Notes: generated from the letters alone by a model not told the origin. Shown: positions 1 to 10,288, numbered from the stretch's first letter. The stretch is DNA of 64,000 nucleotides from Nocardia vaccinii NBRC 15922 (GCF_001613305.1 NZ_BDCC01000017.1:1-64000); one strand, 5' to 3'. Made by a program: numbers and translations.

Positions 1-19
1 GCCGCAGCGAAGCGGAGGC

Positions 20-1057
20 CTAAATTACAGTGTGCCAGCCGAGCACGGCATCCACTGCCAGGCCGCAGAATACGACCGCGAGGTAGTTGTTCGACTGCAG
101 GAACAGCCGCAGCGGTTTGACCGATTCGCCCCGGCGCACACCGGAATACAGCTGATGCGCCATGAGCAGGAACCAGGCGCCCGCTACGAGCGCGACCGCC
201 GCGTAGATGACGCCCGTCGCCGGAATCAGTGCCAGCGTGGCCAATACGGTCAGCCAGGTGTAGATCACGATCTGCCTCGTGACGGCCTTCTCGGTCGCCA
301 CCACCGGCAGCATCGGCACCCCGGCCGCGCGGTAGTCCTCCTTGTAGCGCATGGCCAGCGCCCAGGTGTGCGGCGGCGTCCAGAAGAAGATCACCAGGAA
401 CAGCACGATCGCGGGCCAGCCGATCGTGCCGGTCACCGCTGACCAGCCCACCAGCGCCGGCATACATCCGGCCGCGCCGCCCCACACCACGTTCTGCGAG
501 GTGCGACGCTTGAGCCCGAGGGTGTACACGAAGACGTAGAACAGGATCGTCGCGACGACCAGCAGGCCGGACAGCAGATTCGCCTGCCACCACAACCAGG
601 CGAACGACCCGATGCCGAGCGTGAGGCCGAAGACGAACGCGTTGCGCGTCGGCACCGCCTCGCGGGCGAGCGGCCGCTTCGAGGTTCGCTTCATGACCTT
701 GTCGATATCGGCGTCGGCCACACAGTTGAGCGTGTTCGCGCTCGCCGCGCCCATCCAGCCGCCGAACAGCGTGGCAAGGATCAGCCCGATGTCGACATGG
801 CCGCGATGGGCCAGCAGCATCGTCGGGATCGTCGCGACCAGCAGCAGTTCGATCACGCGCGGTTTGGTCAGCGCGATATAGGCCAGCACGCGGCGGGCGA
901 ACGCCGACAACGGCCCGGTGCCGGTGACACGATCAGCCAGCGCCGTCCCGGAGGAGCCGTGCGCCTCACCCGGTGCGGCCGGCGTGGCCGTCCTCAGCCT
1001 GCGCATGGCCGGAGCGAATGCGGCGCTACGCCCATCCGGCTGCTGCCCAATCCGCAC
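20..1057 (-). CDS. ctaB: Protoheme IX farnesyltransferase (heme O synthase)
   Basis: Transfers a farnesyl group to heme B to give heme O, the precursor of heme A for aa3-type cytochrome c oxidase; integral membrane enzyme. 345 residues. The UbiA-family Asp-rich motif is visible as [20 protein letters not shown], and the second conserved block as [13 protein letters not shown]; about nine hydrophobic segments follow a roughly 55-residue polar N-terminus that is longer than in many homologues. The GTG start at 1057 is backed by GAGGAG about 5 bases upstream (plus-strand 1063-1068). It diverges from the tkt operon, the same arrangement recalled for M. tuberculosis ctaB (Rv1451) and tkt (Rv1449c). 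Confidence 0.96.
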   Translation of the reverse strand: MRIGQQPDGRSAAFAPAMRRLRTATPAAPGEAHGSSGTALADRVTGTGPLSAFARRVLAYIALTKPRVIELLLVATIPTMLLAHRGHVDIGLILATLFGGWMGAASANTLNCVADADIDKVMKRTSKRPLAREAVPTRNAFVFGLTLGIGSFAWLWWQANLLSGLLVVATILFYVFVYTLGLKRRTSQNVVWGGAAGCMPALVGWSAVTGTIGWPAIVLFLVIFFWTPPHTWALAMRYKEDYRAAGVPMLPVVATEKAVTRQIVIYTWLTVLATLALIPATGVIYAAVALVAGAWFLLMAHQLYSGVRRGESVKPLRLFLQSNNYLAVVFCGLAVDAVLGWHTVI

Positions 1058-1417
1058 TGTCTCTCCTCGCAGGTGGTGCTCGATCCGGTAACGGAACTCT
1101 CAGCGCGCCAGGCTCGGCGGTACTACCCTGGACCAGGGCACACACCGGCGGCGCGGCCGACTACTACAGACGATGGTAGACCCAGGCGGGATGCGCTCGG
1201 GCACCGCCCGCCGCGAATCCTGCCCTGCCGCAAGCACGACGCGGCCACGAGACATCGGCGTCAGCTCGGCGATCACGTACCTGCCGCGGTCGATTCGGAC
1301 ACGAACGCCGATCCAGCAGGGTTCCTGCCACACTCCGACACGCGGCCTCTAGGGTGGTGGGCACAACAGCCCGAACCCGCCGCTGAAGTTGACGAGAAGG
1401 TCAGGAGAACTCCGGTC
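1058..1417. other. Divergent ctaB/tkt intergenic region, no gene seen
   Basis: 360 bases between two divergent starts. I see no protein gene here; the long rightward open frame that enters it is only the upstream extension of the tkt frame. It must hold the promoters of ctaB and of the tkt operon. A TAGGGT hexamer at 1350-1355 could be a -10 box for tkt, but no convincing -35 box lies at 16-18 bases. No riboswitch or strong hairpin was recognised. Confidence 0.5.
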
Positions 1418-3562
1418 GTGTCAGTCACAGACGACATCCGCTCCCTCACCCAGCCGAACCATCCGGACGACTGGACCGAACTGGACACCAAGGCCGTCGA
1501 CACGGTCCGCGTGCTCGCCGCGGACGCTGTGCAGCAGGCCGGAAATGGTCACCCCGGCACCGCGATGAGCCTCGCGCCGCTGGCATACACGCTGTACCAG
1601 CGCGTCATGCGGCTGGACCCCTCCGATCCGGAATGGGTCGGCCGCGACCGCTTCGTACTGTCCTGCGGGCATTCCAGCCTCACCCAGTACATCCAGCTGT
1701 ACCTGGCCGGATTCGGACTCGAACTCGGTGATCTGGAGAATCTGCGCAAGTGGGGTTCGCTGACCCCCGGCCACCCGGAGTACCGGCACACCGCCGGCGT
1801 GGAGATCACCACCGGCCCGCTGGGACAGGGTCTGGCCTCCGCGGTCGGCATGGCGATGGCCGCCCGCCGCGAGCGCGGCCTGTTCGATCCGGCCGCCGAG
1901 ACCGGCGCGAGCCCGTTCGACCACTTCATCTACGTCATCGCCTCCGACGGCGATATCGAGGAAGGCGTGACCTCCGAGGCGTCCTCGCTGGCGGGCACCC
2001 AGCAGCTGGGCAACCTCGTCGTGATCTACGACGACAACAAGATCTCCATCGAGGACGACACCGCCATCGCGCTGTCCGAGGACACCGCCGCACGCTACCG
2101 CGCCTACGGCTGGCATGTGCAGGTCGTCGAGGGCGGGGAGAACGTCACAGCCATCGAGGCCGCGATCGAGGCCGCCAAGGCCGTCACCGACCAGCCCTCG
2201 TTCATCCTGCTGCGGACCGTCATCGGCTACCCGGCGCCCAACAAGATGAACACCGGTTCCGCGCACGGCGCGGCGCTGGGCGCGGACGAGGTCGCGGGCA
2301 CCAAGCGGGCCCTGGCCTTCGATCCGGACAAGTCTTTCGACGTGGACGACGCGGTCATCGGCCACACCCGCAACAACGCCGCCGATCGCGCCAAGGCCGC
2401 CCGCGCCGCCTGGCAGGACTCCTTCGACGCCTGGGCGCAGGCCAACCCGGAGAACAAGGCGCTGTTCGATCGTCTGCAGGCCCGGCGCCTGCCCGAGGGC
2501 TGGGCCCAGACGCTGCCGTCCTGGGAAGCCGACCCGAAGGGCACCTCCACCCGCAAGGCCTCGGGCAAGGCCCTCGCCGCCCTCGCCCCGGTGCTGCCCG
2601 AACTCTGGGGCGGCTCGGCCGATCTGGCCGAATCCAACAACACGACGATGCCCGAGACGCCCAGCTTCGGCCCGGCATCGATCTCGACCGGCATGTGGAA
2701 GGCCGACCCGTACGGCCGCACCCTGCACTTCGGTGTGCGCGAGCATGCGATGGGCGCGATCCTCAACGGCATCGCCCTGCACGGGCCGACCCGCCCGTAC
2801 GGCGGCACCTTCCTGGTGTTCTCCGACTACATGCGTCCCGCGGTACGCCTGGCCGCCCTCATGCGGGTCCCGGCGATCTACGTGTGGACGCACGACTCCA
2901 TCGGCCTCGGCGAGGACGGCCCCACCCACCAGCCGATCGAACACCTCGCCGCGCTGCGGGCCATCCCGGGCCTGAACGTCGTCCGCCCCGGCGACGCGAA
3001 CGAGACCGTGTACGCCTGGCGAACCATCCTCGAGCTGGACAGCGCCGAGCGGCACTCGCACTTCACCCCCGCCGAAGGCGCGCACATCGATGGCCCGTCC
3101 GCGTTGGCGCTGACCCGCCAGGACATTCCGGTGCTCGAGGGCACCAGTTACGAAGGCGTCCGGCGCGGCGGCTACGTCCTGGCCGAATCCTCCACGGGCA
3201 CACCGCAGGCGATCCTGATCGCCACCGGTTCGGAAGTTCAGCTCGCGGTCGAGGCGCGGACTAGGCTGGAGGCGCAAGGCATCGGCACCCGCGTGGTGTC
3301 CATGCCGTGTGTTGAGTGGTTCGACGCACAGGACAAGGCCTATCGCGACCAGGTGCTACCGCCGGAGGTGCCGGCTCGCGTCACCGTCGAGGCCGGAATC
3401 GCGATGCCGTGGCACCGGTTCTCGGGTGACGCCGGTGAGAACGTCTCGATCGAGCACTTCGGGGCATCGGCCGATTACAAGACCCTGTTCCGCGAGTTCG
3501 GCATCACCGCCGACGCCGTGGTCGAGGCCGCTCAGCGTTCACTCGACAAGGTGAAGGGATAA
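1418..3562 (+). CDS. tkt: Transketolase
   Basis: Thiamine-diphosphate enzyme of the non-oxidative pentose phosphate pathway, moving two-carbon ketol units between sugar phosphates. 714 residues, the usual length. Recognisable parts are [16 protein letters not shown] near the N-terminus (substrate phosphate region), [16 protein letters not shown], the ThDP motif [19 protein letters not shown] ending in DDNKIS, and the pyrimidine-domain blocks [16 protein letters not shown] and [19 protein letters not shown]. The frame is open far upstream (to 797), but the GTG at 1418 is chosen because homologues begin there and AGGAG lies at 1403-1407. First gene of tkt-tal-zwf-opcA, with pgl 94 bases behind. 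Confidence 0.97.
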   Translation: MSVTDDIRSLTQPNHPDDWTELDTKAVDTVRVLAADAVQQAGNGHPGTAMSLAPLAYTLYQRVMRLDPSDPEWVGRDRFVLSCGHSSLTQYIQLYLAGFGLELGDLENLRKWGSLTPGHPEYRHTAGVEITTGPLGQGLASAVGMAMAARRERGLFDPAAETGASPFDHFIYVIASDGDIEEGVTSEASSLAGTQQLGNLVVIYDDNKISIEDDTAIALSEDTAARYRAYGWHVQVVEGGENVTAIEAAIEAAKAVTDQPSFILLRTVIGYPAPNKMNTGSAHGAALGADEVAGTKRALAFDPDKSFDVDDAVIGHTRNNAADRAKAARAAWQDSFDAWAQANPENKALFDRLQARRLPEGWAQTLPSWEADPKGTSTRKASGKALAALAPVLPELWGGSADLAESNNTTMPETPSFGPASISTGMWKADPYGRTLHFGVREHAMGAILNGIALHGPTRPYGGTFLVFSDYMRPAVRLAALMRVPAIYVWTHDSIGLGEDGPTHQPIEHLAALRAIPGLNVVRPGDANETVYAWRTILELDSAERHSHFTPAEGAHIDGPSALALTRQDIPVLEGTSYEGVRRGGYVLAESSTGTPQAILIATGSEVQLAVEARTRLEAQGIGTRVVSMPCVEWFDAQDKAYRDQVLPPEVPARVTVEAGIAMPWHRFSGDAGENVSIEHFGASADYKTLFREFGITADAVVEAAQRSLDKVKG

Positions 3563-3567
3563 GCGCA

Positions 3568-4695
3568 GTGACACAGAATGAGAATCTCGCCGCACTGTCC
3601 GCCGCGGGTGTGTCGGTGTGGCTCGACGATCTGTCACGGGACCGCATCCGGTCCGGTAATCTCGCCGACCTCATCGCCACCCGCAGCGTCGTCGGCGTCA
3701 CCACCAATCCGACCATCTTCCAGGGCGCCCTGAGCAAGGGGCACGCGTACGACGAGCAGGTCAACGAGCTCGCGGCGCGCGGCGCGGATGTCGATTCGGC
3801 GATCCGCACCATCACCACCGACGACGTCCGCGCGGCCTGCGACGTCTTCGCCGACACCTTCGAGGCCAGCGGCGGCGTCGACGGCCGGGTGTCCATCGAG
3901 GTCGATCCGCGCTTGGCCTTCGACACCGACCAGACCGTCGCCCAGGCGATCGAGCTGTGGAAGATCGTCGACCGGCCCAACCTGCTGATCAAGATCCCCG
4001 CGACCGAGCCGGGCCTGCCCGCGATCACGAAGGTCATCGCCGAGGGCATCAGCGTCAACGTGACGCTGATCTTCTCGGTGCAGCGCTACATCAGCGTGAT
4101 GGGCGCGTATCTGGACGGTCTGCGCAATGCGAAGATCGCCGGGCACGATCTGGCCAAGATCCATTCCGTCGCCTCGTTCTTCGTCTCCCGCGTGGACACC
4201 GAGATCGACAGGCGGCTGGAGACCATCGGCACCCCCGAGGCGCTGGAGTTGCGCGGCAAGGCTGGAATCGCCAACGCGCGCTTGGCCTATGCCGCTTACC
4301 AGGACGTCTTCGACGGTGGTGCGCACACCTCCACCTTCGCGCATCTGGCCGCCTCGGGCGGAGCGAACGTGCAGCGTCCGCTGTGGGCGTCCACGGGCGT
4401 GAAGAACCCGGACTACCCCGACACGATGTACATCACCGAACTCGTCGGCCCCAAGACGGTGAACACGCTGCCGGAGAAGACCCTCGAGGCCTTCGCCGAC
4501 CACGGCACGTTCGACGGTGACGCGGTCTCGAACAAGGGCGCCGAGGCGCAGCAGATCTTCGATCGGCTCACCGCTGTCGGCATCGACCTGGCCGACGTGT
4601 TCGCGGTACTCGAGCGCGAAGGCGTGGACAAGTTCGAGAAGTCCTGGGAAGAGCTGCTTTCCGCCACCGCAACCGAACTCGAGGGGAGCCGGTAA
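3568..4695 (+). CDS. tal: Transaldolase
   Basis: Transfers dihydroxyacetone units between sugar phosphates in the pentose phosphate pathway; cytoplasmic TIM barrel. 375 residues, the actinobacterial (long) type. The N-terminal block [20 protein letters not shown], the segment [13 protein letters not shown] and the Schiff-base lysine region [16 protein letters not shown] are all present, with [15 protein letters not shown] following. The GTG start lies only 5 bases after the tkt stop, and the tal stop is 5 bases before zwf, so the three genes are surely co-transcribed. Confidence 0.97.
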   Translation: MTQNENLAALSAAGVSVWLDDLSRDRIRSGNLADLIATRSVVGVTTNPTIFQGALSKGHAYDEQVNELAARGADVDSAIRTITTDDVRAACDVFADTFEASGGVDGRVSIEVDPRLAFDTDQTVAQAIELWKIVDRPNLLIKIPATEPGLPAITKVIAEGISVNVTLIFSVQRYISVMGAYLDGLRNAKIAGHDLAKIHSVASFFVSRVDTEIDRRLETIGTPEALELRGKAGIANARLAYAAYQDVFDGGAHTSTFAHLAASGGANVQRPLWASTGVKNPDYPDTMYITELVGPKTVNTLPEKTLEAFADHGTFDGDAVSNKGAEAQQIFDRLTAVGIDLADVFAVLEREGVDKFEKSWEELLSATATELEGSR

Positions 4696-4700
4696 CCACG

Positions 4701-6263
4701 ATGGCCGGCCAGGAGACGACGGCCGTGCCGGGCAATCCGCTACGCGACGAGCGCGATAAGCGGCTGCCCCGGATCGCGGGTCCGTGCAGCATGGTGATCT
4801 TCGGTGTCACCGGTGACCTCTCACGCAAGAAGCTGATGCCGGCCATCTACGATCTCGCGAACCGGGGGCTGCTGCCCCCGGGTTTCGCGCTGGTCGGCTT
4901 CGCTCGCCGCGACTACAAGGACGAGGATTTCGCGGAAGTCGTCCTGGACGCGGTGAAAACGCACTCGCGCACTCCTTTCCGGCAGGAGGTGTGGGAGCAG
5001 CTCGCCGAGGGCATCCGGTTCGTGCAGGGCACCTTCGAAGACGACGCGGCCTTCTCTCAGCTCGCGACCACCCTCGCCCAGCTCGACCAGGAGCGCGGCA
5101 CGGGCGGCAATCACGCGTTCTACCTCTCGATTCCACCCAACGCCTTCCCGCAGGTGCTCAAGCAGCTCTCTCGCACGGGTCTGGCCGAACCGAAGGATCC
5201 GGGCCCGGGTAAGCCGAAGCCGTGGCGGCGAGTGGTGATCGAGAAGCCGTTCGGGCACGATCTGGAAAGCGCCAAGGAACTCAATGCCCTGGTGAACGAG
5301 GTGTTCCCGGAGGAGACCGTCTTCCGGATCGACCACTACCTCGGCAAGGAGACGGTGCAGAACCTGCTGGCGCTGCGCTTCGCCAACGAGTTGTTCGAAC
5401 CCATCTGGAACTCCGGCTATGTCGACCACGTGCAGATCACGATGGCCGAGGACATCGGATTGGGCGGCCGCGCAGGCTATTACGACGGCATCGGCGCGGC
5501 CCGCGACGTGATCCAGAACCATCTGCTGCAACTGATGGCGCTGACCGCGATGGAGGATCCGATCAGCTTCCATCCCCGTCAGCTGCAGATCGAGAAGATC
5601 AAGGTGTTGCAGGCGGCGAAACTGGTCGAGCCGCTGGACGAGACCACCGCGCGCGGTCAGTACGCCGAGGGCTGGCAGGGCAGCGAGCACGTCGTCGGGC
5701 TGCTGGACGAGGAGGGTTTCGACCCGCAGTCCACGACCGAGACCTACGCGGCGATCACGCTCAACGTGGAAACTCGCCGGTGGGCGGGTGTGCCGTTCTA
5801 TCTGCGCACCGGAAAACGCCTGGGCCGCAGGGTGACCGAGATCGCGGTGGTGTTCAAGCGCGCGCCGCATCTGCCGTTCGACCAGACCATGACCGAGGAA
5901 CTCGGGCAGAACGCGCTGGTGGTGCGGGTACAGCCGGATGAGGGCATCACACTGCGATTCGGATCGAAGGTGCCCGGGTCGAGTATGGAAGTGCGCGACG
6001 TGAACATGGACTTCAGCTACGGCGAGGCGTTCACCGAATCCTCGCCGGAGGCATACGAGCGGCTCATCCTGGACATGCTGCTCGGCGTGCCGTCCCTGTT
6101 CCCGGTCAACGAGGAGGTCGAATTGTCCTGGCGCATCCTCGATCCCGTGCTCGAGCACTGGGCCGCGGACGGCAAACCCGAACCGTACGAGTCGGGCACC
6201 TGGGGTCCGGCCTCGGCGGATGAGATGCTCGCGCGCAGCGGGCGGGAATGGCGGCGTCCGTGA
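4701..6263 (+). CDS. zwf: Glucose-6-phosphate 1-dehydrogenase
   Basis: Oxidises glucose 6-phosphate to 6-phosphogluconolactone with NADP+, the entry step of the oxidative pentose phosphate pathway. 520 residues. The dinucleotide-binding segment MVIFGVTGDLSRKKLMPAIY opens the Rossmann domain, EKPFGHDLESAKELN follows, and the active-site signature FRIDHYLGKETVQNLLALRF carries the catalytic His. Starts 5 bases after tal with the ATG of MAGQETT. Its stop overlaps the start of opcA by 4 bases (GTGA), which implies translational coupling with its assembly partner. Confidence 0.97.
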   Translation: MAGQETTAVPGNPLRDERDKRLPRIAGPCSMVIFGVTGDLSRKKLMPAIYDLANRGLLPPGFALVGFARRDYKDEDFAEVVLDAVKTHSRTPFRQEVWEQLAEGIRFVQGTFEDDAAFSQLATTLAQLDQERGTGGNHAFYLSIPPNAFPQVLKQLSRTGLAEPKDPGPGKPKPWRRVVIEKPFGHDLESAKELNALVNEVFPEETVFRIDHYLGKETVQNLLALRFANELFEPIWNSGYVDHVQITMAEDIGLGGRAGYYDGIGAARDVIQNHLLQLMALTAMEDPISFHPRQLQIEKIKVLQAAKLVEPLDETTARGQYAEGWQGSEHVVGLLDEEGFDPQSTTETYAAITLNVETRRWAGVPFYLRTGKRLGRRVTEIAVVFKRAPHLPFDQTMTEELGQNALVVRVQPDEGITLRFGSKVPGSSMEVRDVNMDFSYGEAFTESSPEAYERLILDMLLGVPSLFPVNEEVELSWRILDPVLEHWAADGKPEPYESGTWGPASADEMLARSGREWRRP

Positions 6264-7168
6264 TCGTCGACATGCCGGACACCGACACCCAGTCGGTCAA
6301 CAAGCGCCTGATCAAACTGCGCGAGACCAGCGGCGTGGTCACCATGGGCCGGGTCCTGACGCTGGTGGTGTGCACACTGGACAGCTCCGAGGCCGAGGAC
6401 GCCATCGCCGCGGCCAACGATGCCAGCCGTGAACATCCGTGCCGCGTCATCGTGCTCGCTCGCGGAGACCGGTTCGCCGAGACCAAGGTGGACGCGCAGA
6501 TCCGCGTCGGCGGTGATGCGGGCGCGGCCGAGGTGATAGTGCTTCGGCTGCAGGGTGAGCTGGTCAATCACGAATCCAGCATGGTGATCCCGTTCCTGCT
6601 GGCAGATACGCCGGTGGTCGCGTGGTGGCCGCGCGGGGCGCCGCAGTTCCCGTCGCATGATTCGGTGGGACGCTTGGCGATTCGGCGGATCACCGACTCC
6701 ACCTTCGCCGCCGATCCGCAGGCCGCGATCAAGGGCCGGCTGCAGTCCTACGCCGAGGGCGATACCGATCTGGCGTGGAGCCGGGTGACGTTCTGGCGGG
6801 CGTTGCTGGCCTCCGCACTGGACGAACCGCCGTTCGAGCCGGTCGAATCGGTGACGGTGTCCGGTCTGCAGGAGGAGCCCGCGCTGGACATCCTGGCCGG
6901 ATGGCTTGCGGCCCGGCTGGGCTGCCCGGTACACCGACGCATCGGCGAACTGCGGGTGGAACTGCATCGGCCCACCGTCTCGATCGCGATCTCGCGACCG
7001 CAGACCGGCCGCACCGCCACCCTGACCCGCACCGGTGAGCCCGGCCAGCGGTTCGCCCTGGCCCGGCGGGAGACCAACGACTGCCTGGCCGAGGAGCTGC
7101 GCCGCCTGGATTCCGACGAGGCCTACGCCGAGGCTCTCGCGGGCATCGATAAGGTGATCTACGAGTAG
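6260..7168 (+). CDS. opcA: Glucose-6-phosphate dehydrogenase assembly protein OpcA
   Basis: Accessory protein needed for full activity or oligomerisation of glucose-6-phosphate dehydrogenase in cyanobacteria and actinobacteria. 302 residues. The GTG at 6260 is preferred over the ATG at 6248 because it gives the family-typical N-terminus IVDMPDTDTQSVNKRLIKLRE and a 4-base GTGA overlap with zwf. Conserved blocks seen are RVLTLVVCTLDSSEAEDAI, IVLRLQGELVNHESSMVIPF and DTPVVAWWPRGAP. The pairing with zwf is itself strong evidence for the assignment. Confidence 0.95.
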   Translation: MIVDMPDTDTQSVNKRLIKLRETSGVVTMGRVLTLVVCTLDSSEAEDAIAAANDASREHPCRVIVLARGDRFAETKVDAQIRVGGDAGAAEVIVLRLQGELVNHESSMVIPFLLADTPVVAWWPRGAPQFPSHDSVGRLAIRRITDSTFAADPQAAIKGRLQSYAEGDTDLAWSRVTFWRALLASALDEPPFEPVESVTVSGLQEEPALDILAGWLAARLGCPVHRRIGELRVELHRPTVSIAISRPQTGRTATLTRTGEPGQRFALARRETNDCLAEELRRLDSDEAYAEALAGIDKVIYE

Positions 7169-7262
7169 GTCTGCGCGCCCGGACTCGTTGCGGCACATAT
7201 TGTTTCGTGAAGCACCGGATCGGGCGGCAGATGCGCCGACAACCGGAACCGAGAGGTGATCG

Positions 7263-7997
7263 ATGTCCGAACCGACCGTCGAAGTCCATCCGAGCACCGA
7301 GAATCTGGTCGCGGCCGCCGCGGCGCGTTTCGTCGCCGTGGTGACCGCGGCGCAGGCCGAGCGAAAGGTGGCCTCGGTCGTGCTGACCGGTGGCGGCACC
7401 GGGATCGAACTGCTCGAGCAGGTCCGCAAATCTCCGGGCGGCATCGATTGGTCGCGCCTCGAGGTGTTCTGGGGCGACGACCGGTTCGTTCCGGCGGGCG
7501 ATCCGGACCGAAACGATCTGCAGGCCCGCCAGGCCCTGCTCGAACACGTGCCGCTGGATCCCTCGCGGGTGCATCCGATGGCGACCTCGGACGGCGAATA
7601 TCCGGATCCGGTGGAGGCCGCGGCCGAATACTCGGCCACCGTGCACGCTTATCTGGCCGAATACGGTTCGTTCGACCTGCATCTGCTCGGCATGGGCGGT
7701 GAGGGCCACGTCAATTCGCTGTTCCCGCACACCGATGCGGTCCGCGAAGAACACGAACTCGTGGTGGCGGTGACGAATTCGCCCAAACCACCGCCGGTGC
7801 GCATCACCCTGACCCTGCCCGCGGTCCGCCGCGCCCGCCACGTCGTCCTCGTGGTCGGCGGCGCCGGGAAAGCCGAGGCGGTCGCCGCGGCCGTCGGCGG
7901 CGCCGACCCGGCCGACATCCCGTCGGCCGGCGCCGTCGGATCCGAGACGACCACCTGGTTGCTCGACGAGCCCGCCGCGGCGAATCTGCCCCGGTGA
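7263..7997 (+). CDS. pgl: 6-phosphogluconolactonase
   Basis: Hydrolyses 6-phosphogluconolactone to 6-phosphogluconate, the step right after Zwf; cytoplasmic. 244 residues, normal for the DevB/Pgl type. Family motifs are VVLTGGGTGIELLEQV, WSRLEVFWGDDRFVPAGDPDRN and DLHLLGMGGEGHVNSLFPH, the last holding the residues around the active site. Start ATG with GAGAGGTGAT at 7251-7260. A 94-base gap separates it from opcA, so it may have its own promoter, but it completes the pentose-phosphate block. Its 3' end faces the hydrolase gene across 242 bases in which only weak hairpins were seen. Confidence 0.95.
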   Translation: MSEPTVEVHPSTENLVAAAAARFVAVVTAAQAERKVASVVLTGGGTGIELLEQVRKSPGGIDWSRLEVFWGDDRFVPAGDPDRNDLQARQALLEHVPLDPSRVHPMATSDGEYPDPVEAAAEYSATVHAYLAEYGSFDLHLLGMGGEGHVNSLFPHTDAVREEHELVVAVTNSPKPPPVRITLTLPAVRRARHVVLVVGGAGKAEAVAAAVGGADPADIPSAGAVGSETTTWLLDEPAAANLPR

Positions 7998-8239
7998 CCC
8001 GCCCGCTCACACTGGTCGGGTGAGGCGGCCGGGGCTCGGCCGAGGTGCACAGTTGGCGCCGTCGGCTGCGCTGGGGAATACCGATCGCGGTGTGCCCTCC
8101 GGTCCCGGCTCGTCCGATGCCGCCCGTCCTCGTGGTCGCGTCGGCTACCCCGGTTTCGAATTCGCCTTTGCCTCAACGTGCTTCGATGCGAGGTCGGGCT
8201 CTGCTCGTCCGGCGGTGTAGCCGCGGCCCGCGCAATCGA

Positions 8240-9211
8240 TCAGGTGTGCGCCGGATCGAGAGCGCTCAGGTGCCGGGTGAGGAACTGATTCACCGCGTCG
8301 GTACGCTCCCACTGGACGAGATGTCCTGCGCCGGAGATTTTTTCGATTGCTCGCAGATCCGGCACGCTCGCGCGGAGCGTGGCCAGTGGGTCTCGACCGC
8401 TGAAGCCCTCCATATCCGGATCGTTCTCGCCGTACAGGAAGTAGGCGGGAACCGGCACGGTGGCCGGAAGGTCGGCGGTCAGCTCCCAGTTGCGGTCCAG
8501 GGCGCGGTACCAGTTCAGGCCGCCGGTGAATCCGGTGCGTTCGAATTCCGCTACCAGGGCATCGAATTCGGCCTCGGACAACCACGACCACGGCAGGGCG
8601 GGAGCCTGCGGCAGCGCCTCGAGATAGCCGATGCCCGGCGGGTTCTTCCAGGTGTCCAGATAGTGGTAGTCGCCGCTGAGCGAGTAGTACACCCGGGCCA
8701 GGAACTCGCGCGGGTGCGCGGCCAGTTCGGCGTCGGCGACACCGGGCGTCTGAAAATACGACAGATGCAGGAAGTGTCGTTCGGCAGCCTTGGTCCAGAA
8801 TGTCGACGGCGGCTTGGGCGGGCGCGGCGCATACGGATTGTTCAGCACGAACACCGCCGCGACACGCTCGGGCGCCCGCAGCGAAAGTTCCCATACCAGC
8901 TGTGCACCGAAGTCCAGACCGACGAAGACCGCGTGCTCGGCCCCGATCTCGTCGAGCAGGCCGAGCAGATCGCCGATGACGGCCTGATTCGTCGTGGCCT
9001 CCACTCCGTCGGGAGCCTCGGTGCGCCCATATCCGCGCAGGTCGGGAGCTATCGCGTGATATCCGGCCGTAACCAGGGCCACGAGCTGCCGCCGCCACAC
9101 CGACCAGCCGTGCGGAAATCCGTGACAGAAGATCACCGGATATCCGGCGCCCTGCTCCGCGATGTGCATCCGGATCCCGTTGGTCTTCACCTGCCGATGC
9201 GTCGGCTCCAC
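8240..9211 (-). CDS. Alpha/beta hydrolase, epoxide-hydrolase-like
   Basis: 323 residues from the GTG at 9211. The alpha/beta-hydrolase core has an HGFP oxyanion motif (residues 30-33) and a nucleophile elbow VGLDFGAQ with Asp at 100. An Asp nucleophile plus HGxP is what epoxide hydrolases and haloalkane dehalogenases show, rather than the Ser of esterases. Late acid and base candidates sit in YGENDPDM and GAGHLVQWER. The frame stays open upstream to an ATG at 9241, but the extra residues would be translated out of a palindromic operator, and GGAGG (9216-9220) precedes the GTG, so 9211 is favoured. Diverges from an SDR gene. The natural substrate is unknown; the operator suggests sterol or lipid metabolism. 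Confidence 0.85.
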   Translation of the reverse strand: MEPTHRQVKTNGIRMHIAEQGAGYPVIFCHGFPHGWSVWRRQLVALVTAGYHAIAPDLRGYGRTEAPDGVEATTNQAVIGDLLGLLDEIGAEHAVFVGLDFGAQLVWELSLRAPERVAAVFVLNNPYAPRPPKPPSTFWTKAAERHFLHLSYFQTPGVADAELAAHPREFLARVYYSLSGDYHYLDTWKNPPGIGYLEALPQAPALPWSWLSEAEFDALVAEFERTGFTGGLNWYRALDRNWELTADLPATVPVPAYFLYGENDPDMEGFSGRDPLATLRASVPDLRAIEKISGAGHLVQWERTDAVNQFLTRHLSALDPAHT

Positions 9212-9225
9212 TCCGCCTCCATAAC

Positions 9226-9239
9226 TAGAACGTGTTCTC
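9226..9239. promoter_or_regulatory. Candidate KstR-type operator
   Basis: TAGAACGTGTTCTC: an inverted repeat AGAAC-N2-GTTCT that fits TnnAACnnGTTnnA, the recalled recognition motif of the TetR-family cholesterol-catabolism repressor KstR, at all positions except the final A. It lies midway between the divergent hydrolase (start 9211) and SDR (start 9264) genes, well placed to repress both. Seen directly: the dyad and its position. Inferred: the identity of the regulator. Confidence 0.55.
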
Positions 9240-9263
9240 ATCTCAAGGTAGTGTTCTGAAGTC

Positions 9264-10103
9264 GTGAACGGAATACTCGCCGGAAAGGTCGCGGTCGTCA
9301 CCGGCGCCAGCCGCGGCATCGGCAAGGGCATCGCACTGGAACTGGGCGCGGCGGGCGCGACGGTCTATCTCACGGGCCGATCCGCGACGCCGGGTCGCCT
9401 GCCGGGAACCGTGGCGCAGACCGCCGCCGAGATCGGTGAACTGGGTGGCATCGGGGTGCCCTATGTGTGCGACCACGCCGACGACGACGCGGTGCAGGCC
9501 CTGTTCGACAAGGTGCGCTCCGATGACGGTCACCTCGACTTGCTGGTCAACAACGTCTACAACGCGCCCGCCTCCTCGCGCTGGCTGGGCCGCCCGTTCT
9601 GGGAGGTGCCCCCGCAGGCGTGGGACGAGAGTTTCGACATCGGCGTCCGATCCCATTACGTGGCCAGCGTTTTCGCAGCTCCGGCGCTGATCGAATCGAG
9701 CGGCTCGATCGTGAACATCTCCTCCCCCGGAGCCGAGCACTACACCCACAACGCCGTCTACGGCGTCGCCAAGTGCGCGGTGGACCGGCTCACCGCGGAT
9801 ATGGCTCACGATCTCGCCGACACCGGCGTCACCGTCGTCTCGCTGTGGCCGGGCATCGTGAATACCGAACTGCTGCAGATGGTTCCGGCAGATGCGCAGG
9901 GCCGCCGGATGATCACCCTGCCCGGCGAGGGCGCCTTCGACCTGAACGAGGCCGAGACACCGCGCTTTCCGGGACGTGCCGTCGTCGCCCTGGCCGCCGA
10001 TCCGGACCGCCGCGCCCGTACCGGGAAGCCTTGGCGGGTAAGCGATCTCGCCGACGCCTACGGTTTCACCGATGTCGACGGCCGGGTTCCGCGGCTGGGC
10101 TGA
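9264..10103 (+). CDS. Short-chain dehydrogenase/reductase
   Basis: NAD(P)-dependent oxidoreductase, 279 residues, cytoplasmic. The glycine motif TGASRGIG is at residues 13-20, NNVYN (96-100) stands where NNAG is usual, and the catalytic triad is Ser153 (NISS), Tyr166 and Lys170 (YGVAK). The N-terminal half and the spacing resemble DHRS1-like SDRs. The start is a GTG whose upstream sequence has only weak Shine-Dalgarno character. In-frame stops just upstream exclude a longer protein. It shares a short divergent promoter region, with a KstR-like operator, with the epoxide-hydrolase-like gene. The substrate cannot be read from sequence. Confidence 0.88.
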   Translation: MNGILAGKVAVVTGASRGIGKGIALELGAAGATVYLTGRSATPGRLPGTVAQTAAEIGELGGIGVPYVCDHADDDAVQALFDKVRSDDGHLDLLVNNVYNAPASSRWLGRPFWEVPPQAWDESFDIGVRSHYVASVFAAPALIESSGSIVNISSPGAEHYTHNAVYGVAKCAVDRLTADMAHDLADTGVTVVSLWPGIVNTELLQMVPADAQGRRMITLPGEGAFDLNEAETPRFPGRAVVALAADPDRRARTGKPWRVSDLADAYGFTDVDGRVPRLG

Positions 10104-10117
10104 GATCCGCCGCGGAC

Positions 10118-10147
10118 TTGACCGCGGACACGACGTCGGCCTAATCT
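10118..10147 (+). promoter_or_regulatory. Candidate sigma-A promoter for the S1-domain gene
   Basis: TTGACC at 10118-10123 (one mismatch to TTGACA) is followed after 18 bases by TAATCT at 10142-10147, which fits the actinobacterial TAnnnT -10 pattern. Transcription would begin near 10154 and leave a leader of about 135 bases before the ATG at 10289. Confidence 0.55.
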
Positions 10148-10288
10148 CACCCACGTGACTGCCGGGTCGGCTACCAGCCGCGCACAGACAGGATTCCCGG
10201 CCGCGAGGTGATCGCGGCGCGGGCCAGAGGCCCGCCCTCCGAACGCGTCCCGTGGTATCTCCAGGGACTGCGAGAGGAGGTGAATCAC

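Noticed and set aside
1421..3277. Open frame of 618 codons opposite tkt on the minus strand
   Set aside because: It is a codon-bias shadow: tkt is unmistakable on the plus strand and the antisense product has no recognisable domain.
7998..8060. GC-rich hairpin between pgl and the hydrolase as a terminator
   Set aside because: The stems found are 5 bp or bulged, weaker than the other terminators in this window.
9212..9241. Earlier ATG (9241) for the hydrolase
   Set aside because: The added residues would be coded by the operator palindrome itself, and GGAGG supports the GTG at 9211.
8045..9259. Plus-strand open frame opposite the alpha/beta hydrolase
   Set aside because: The minus-strand product has intact hydrolase motifs; the plus-strand product has none.
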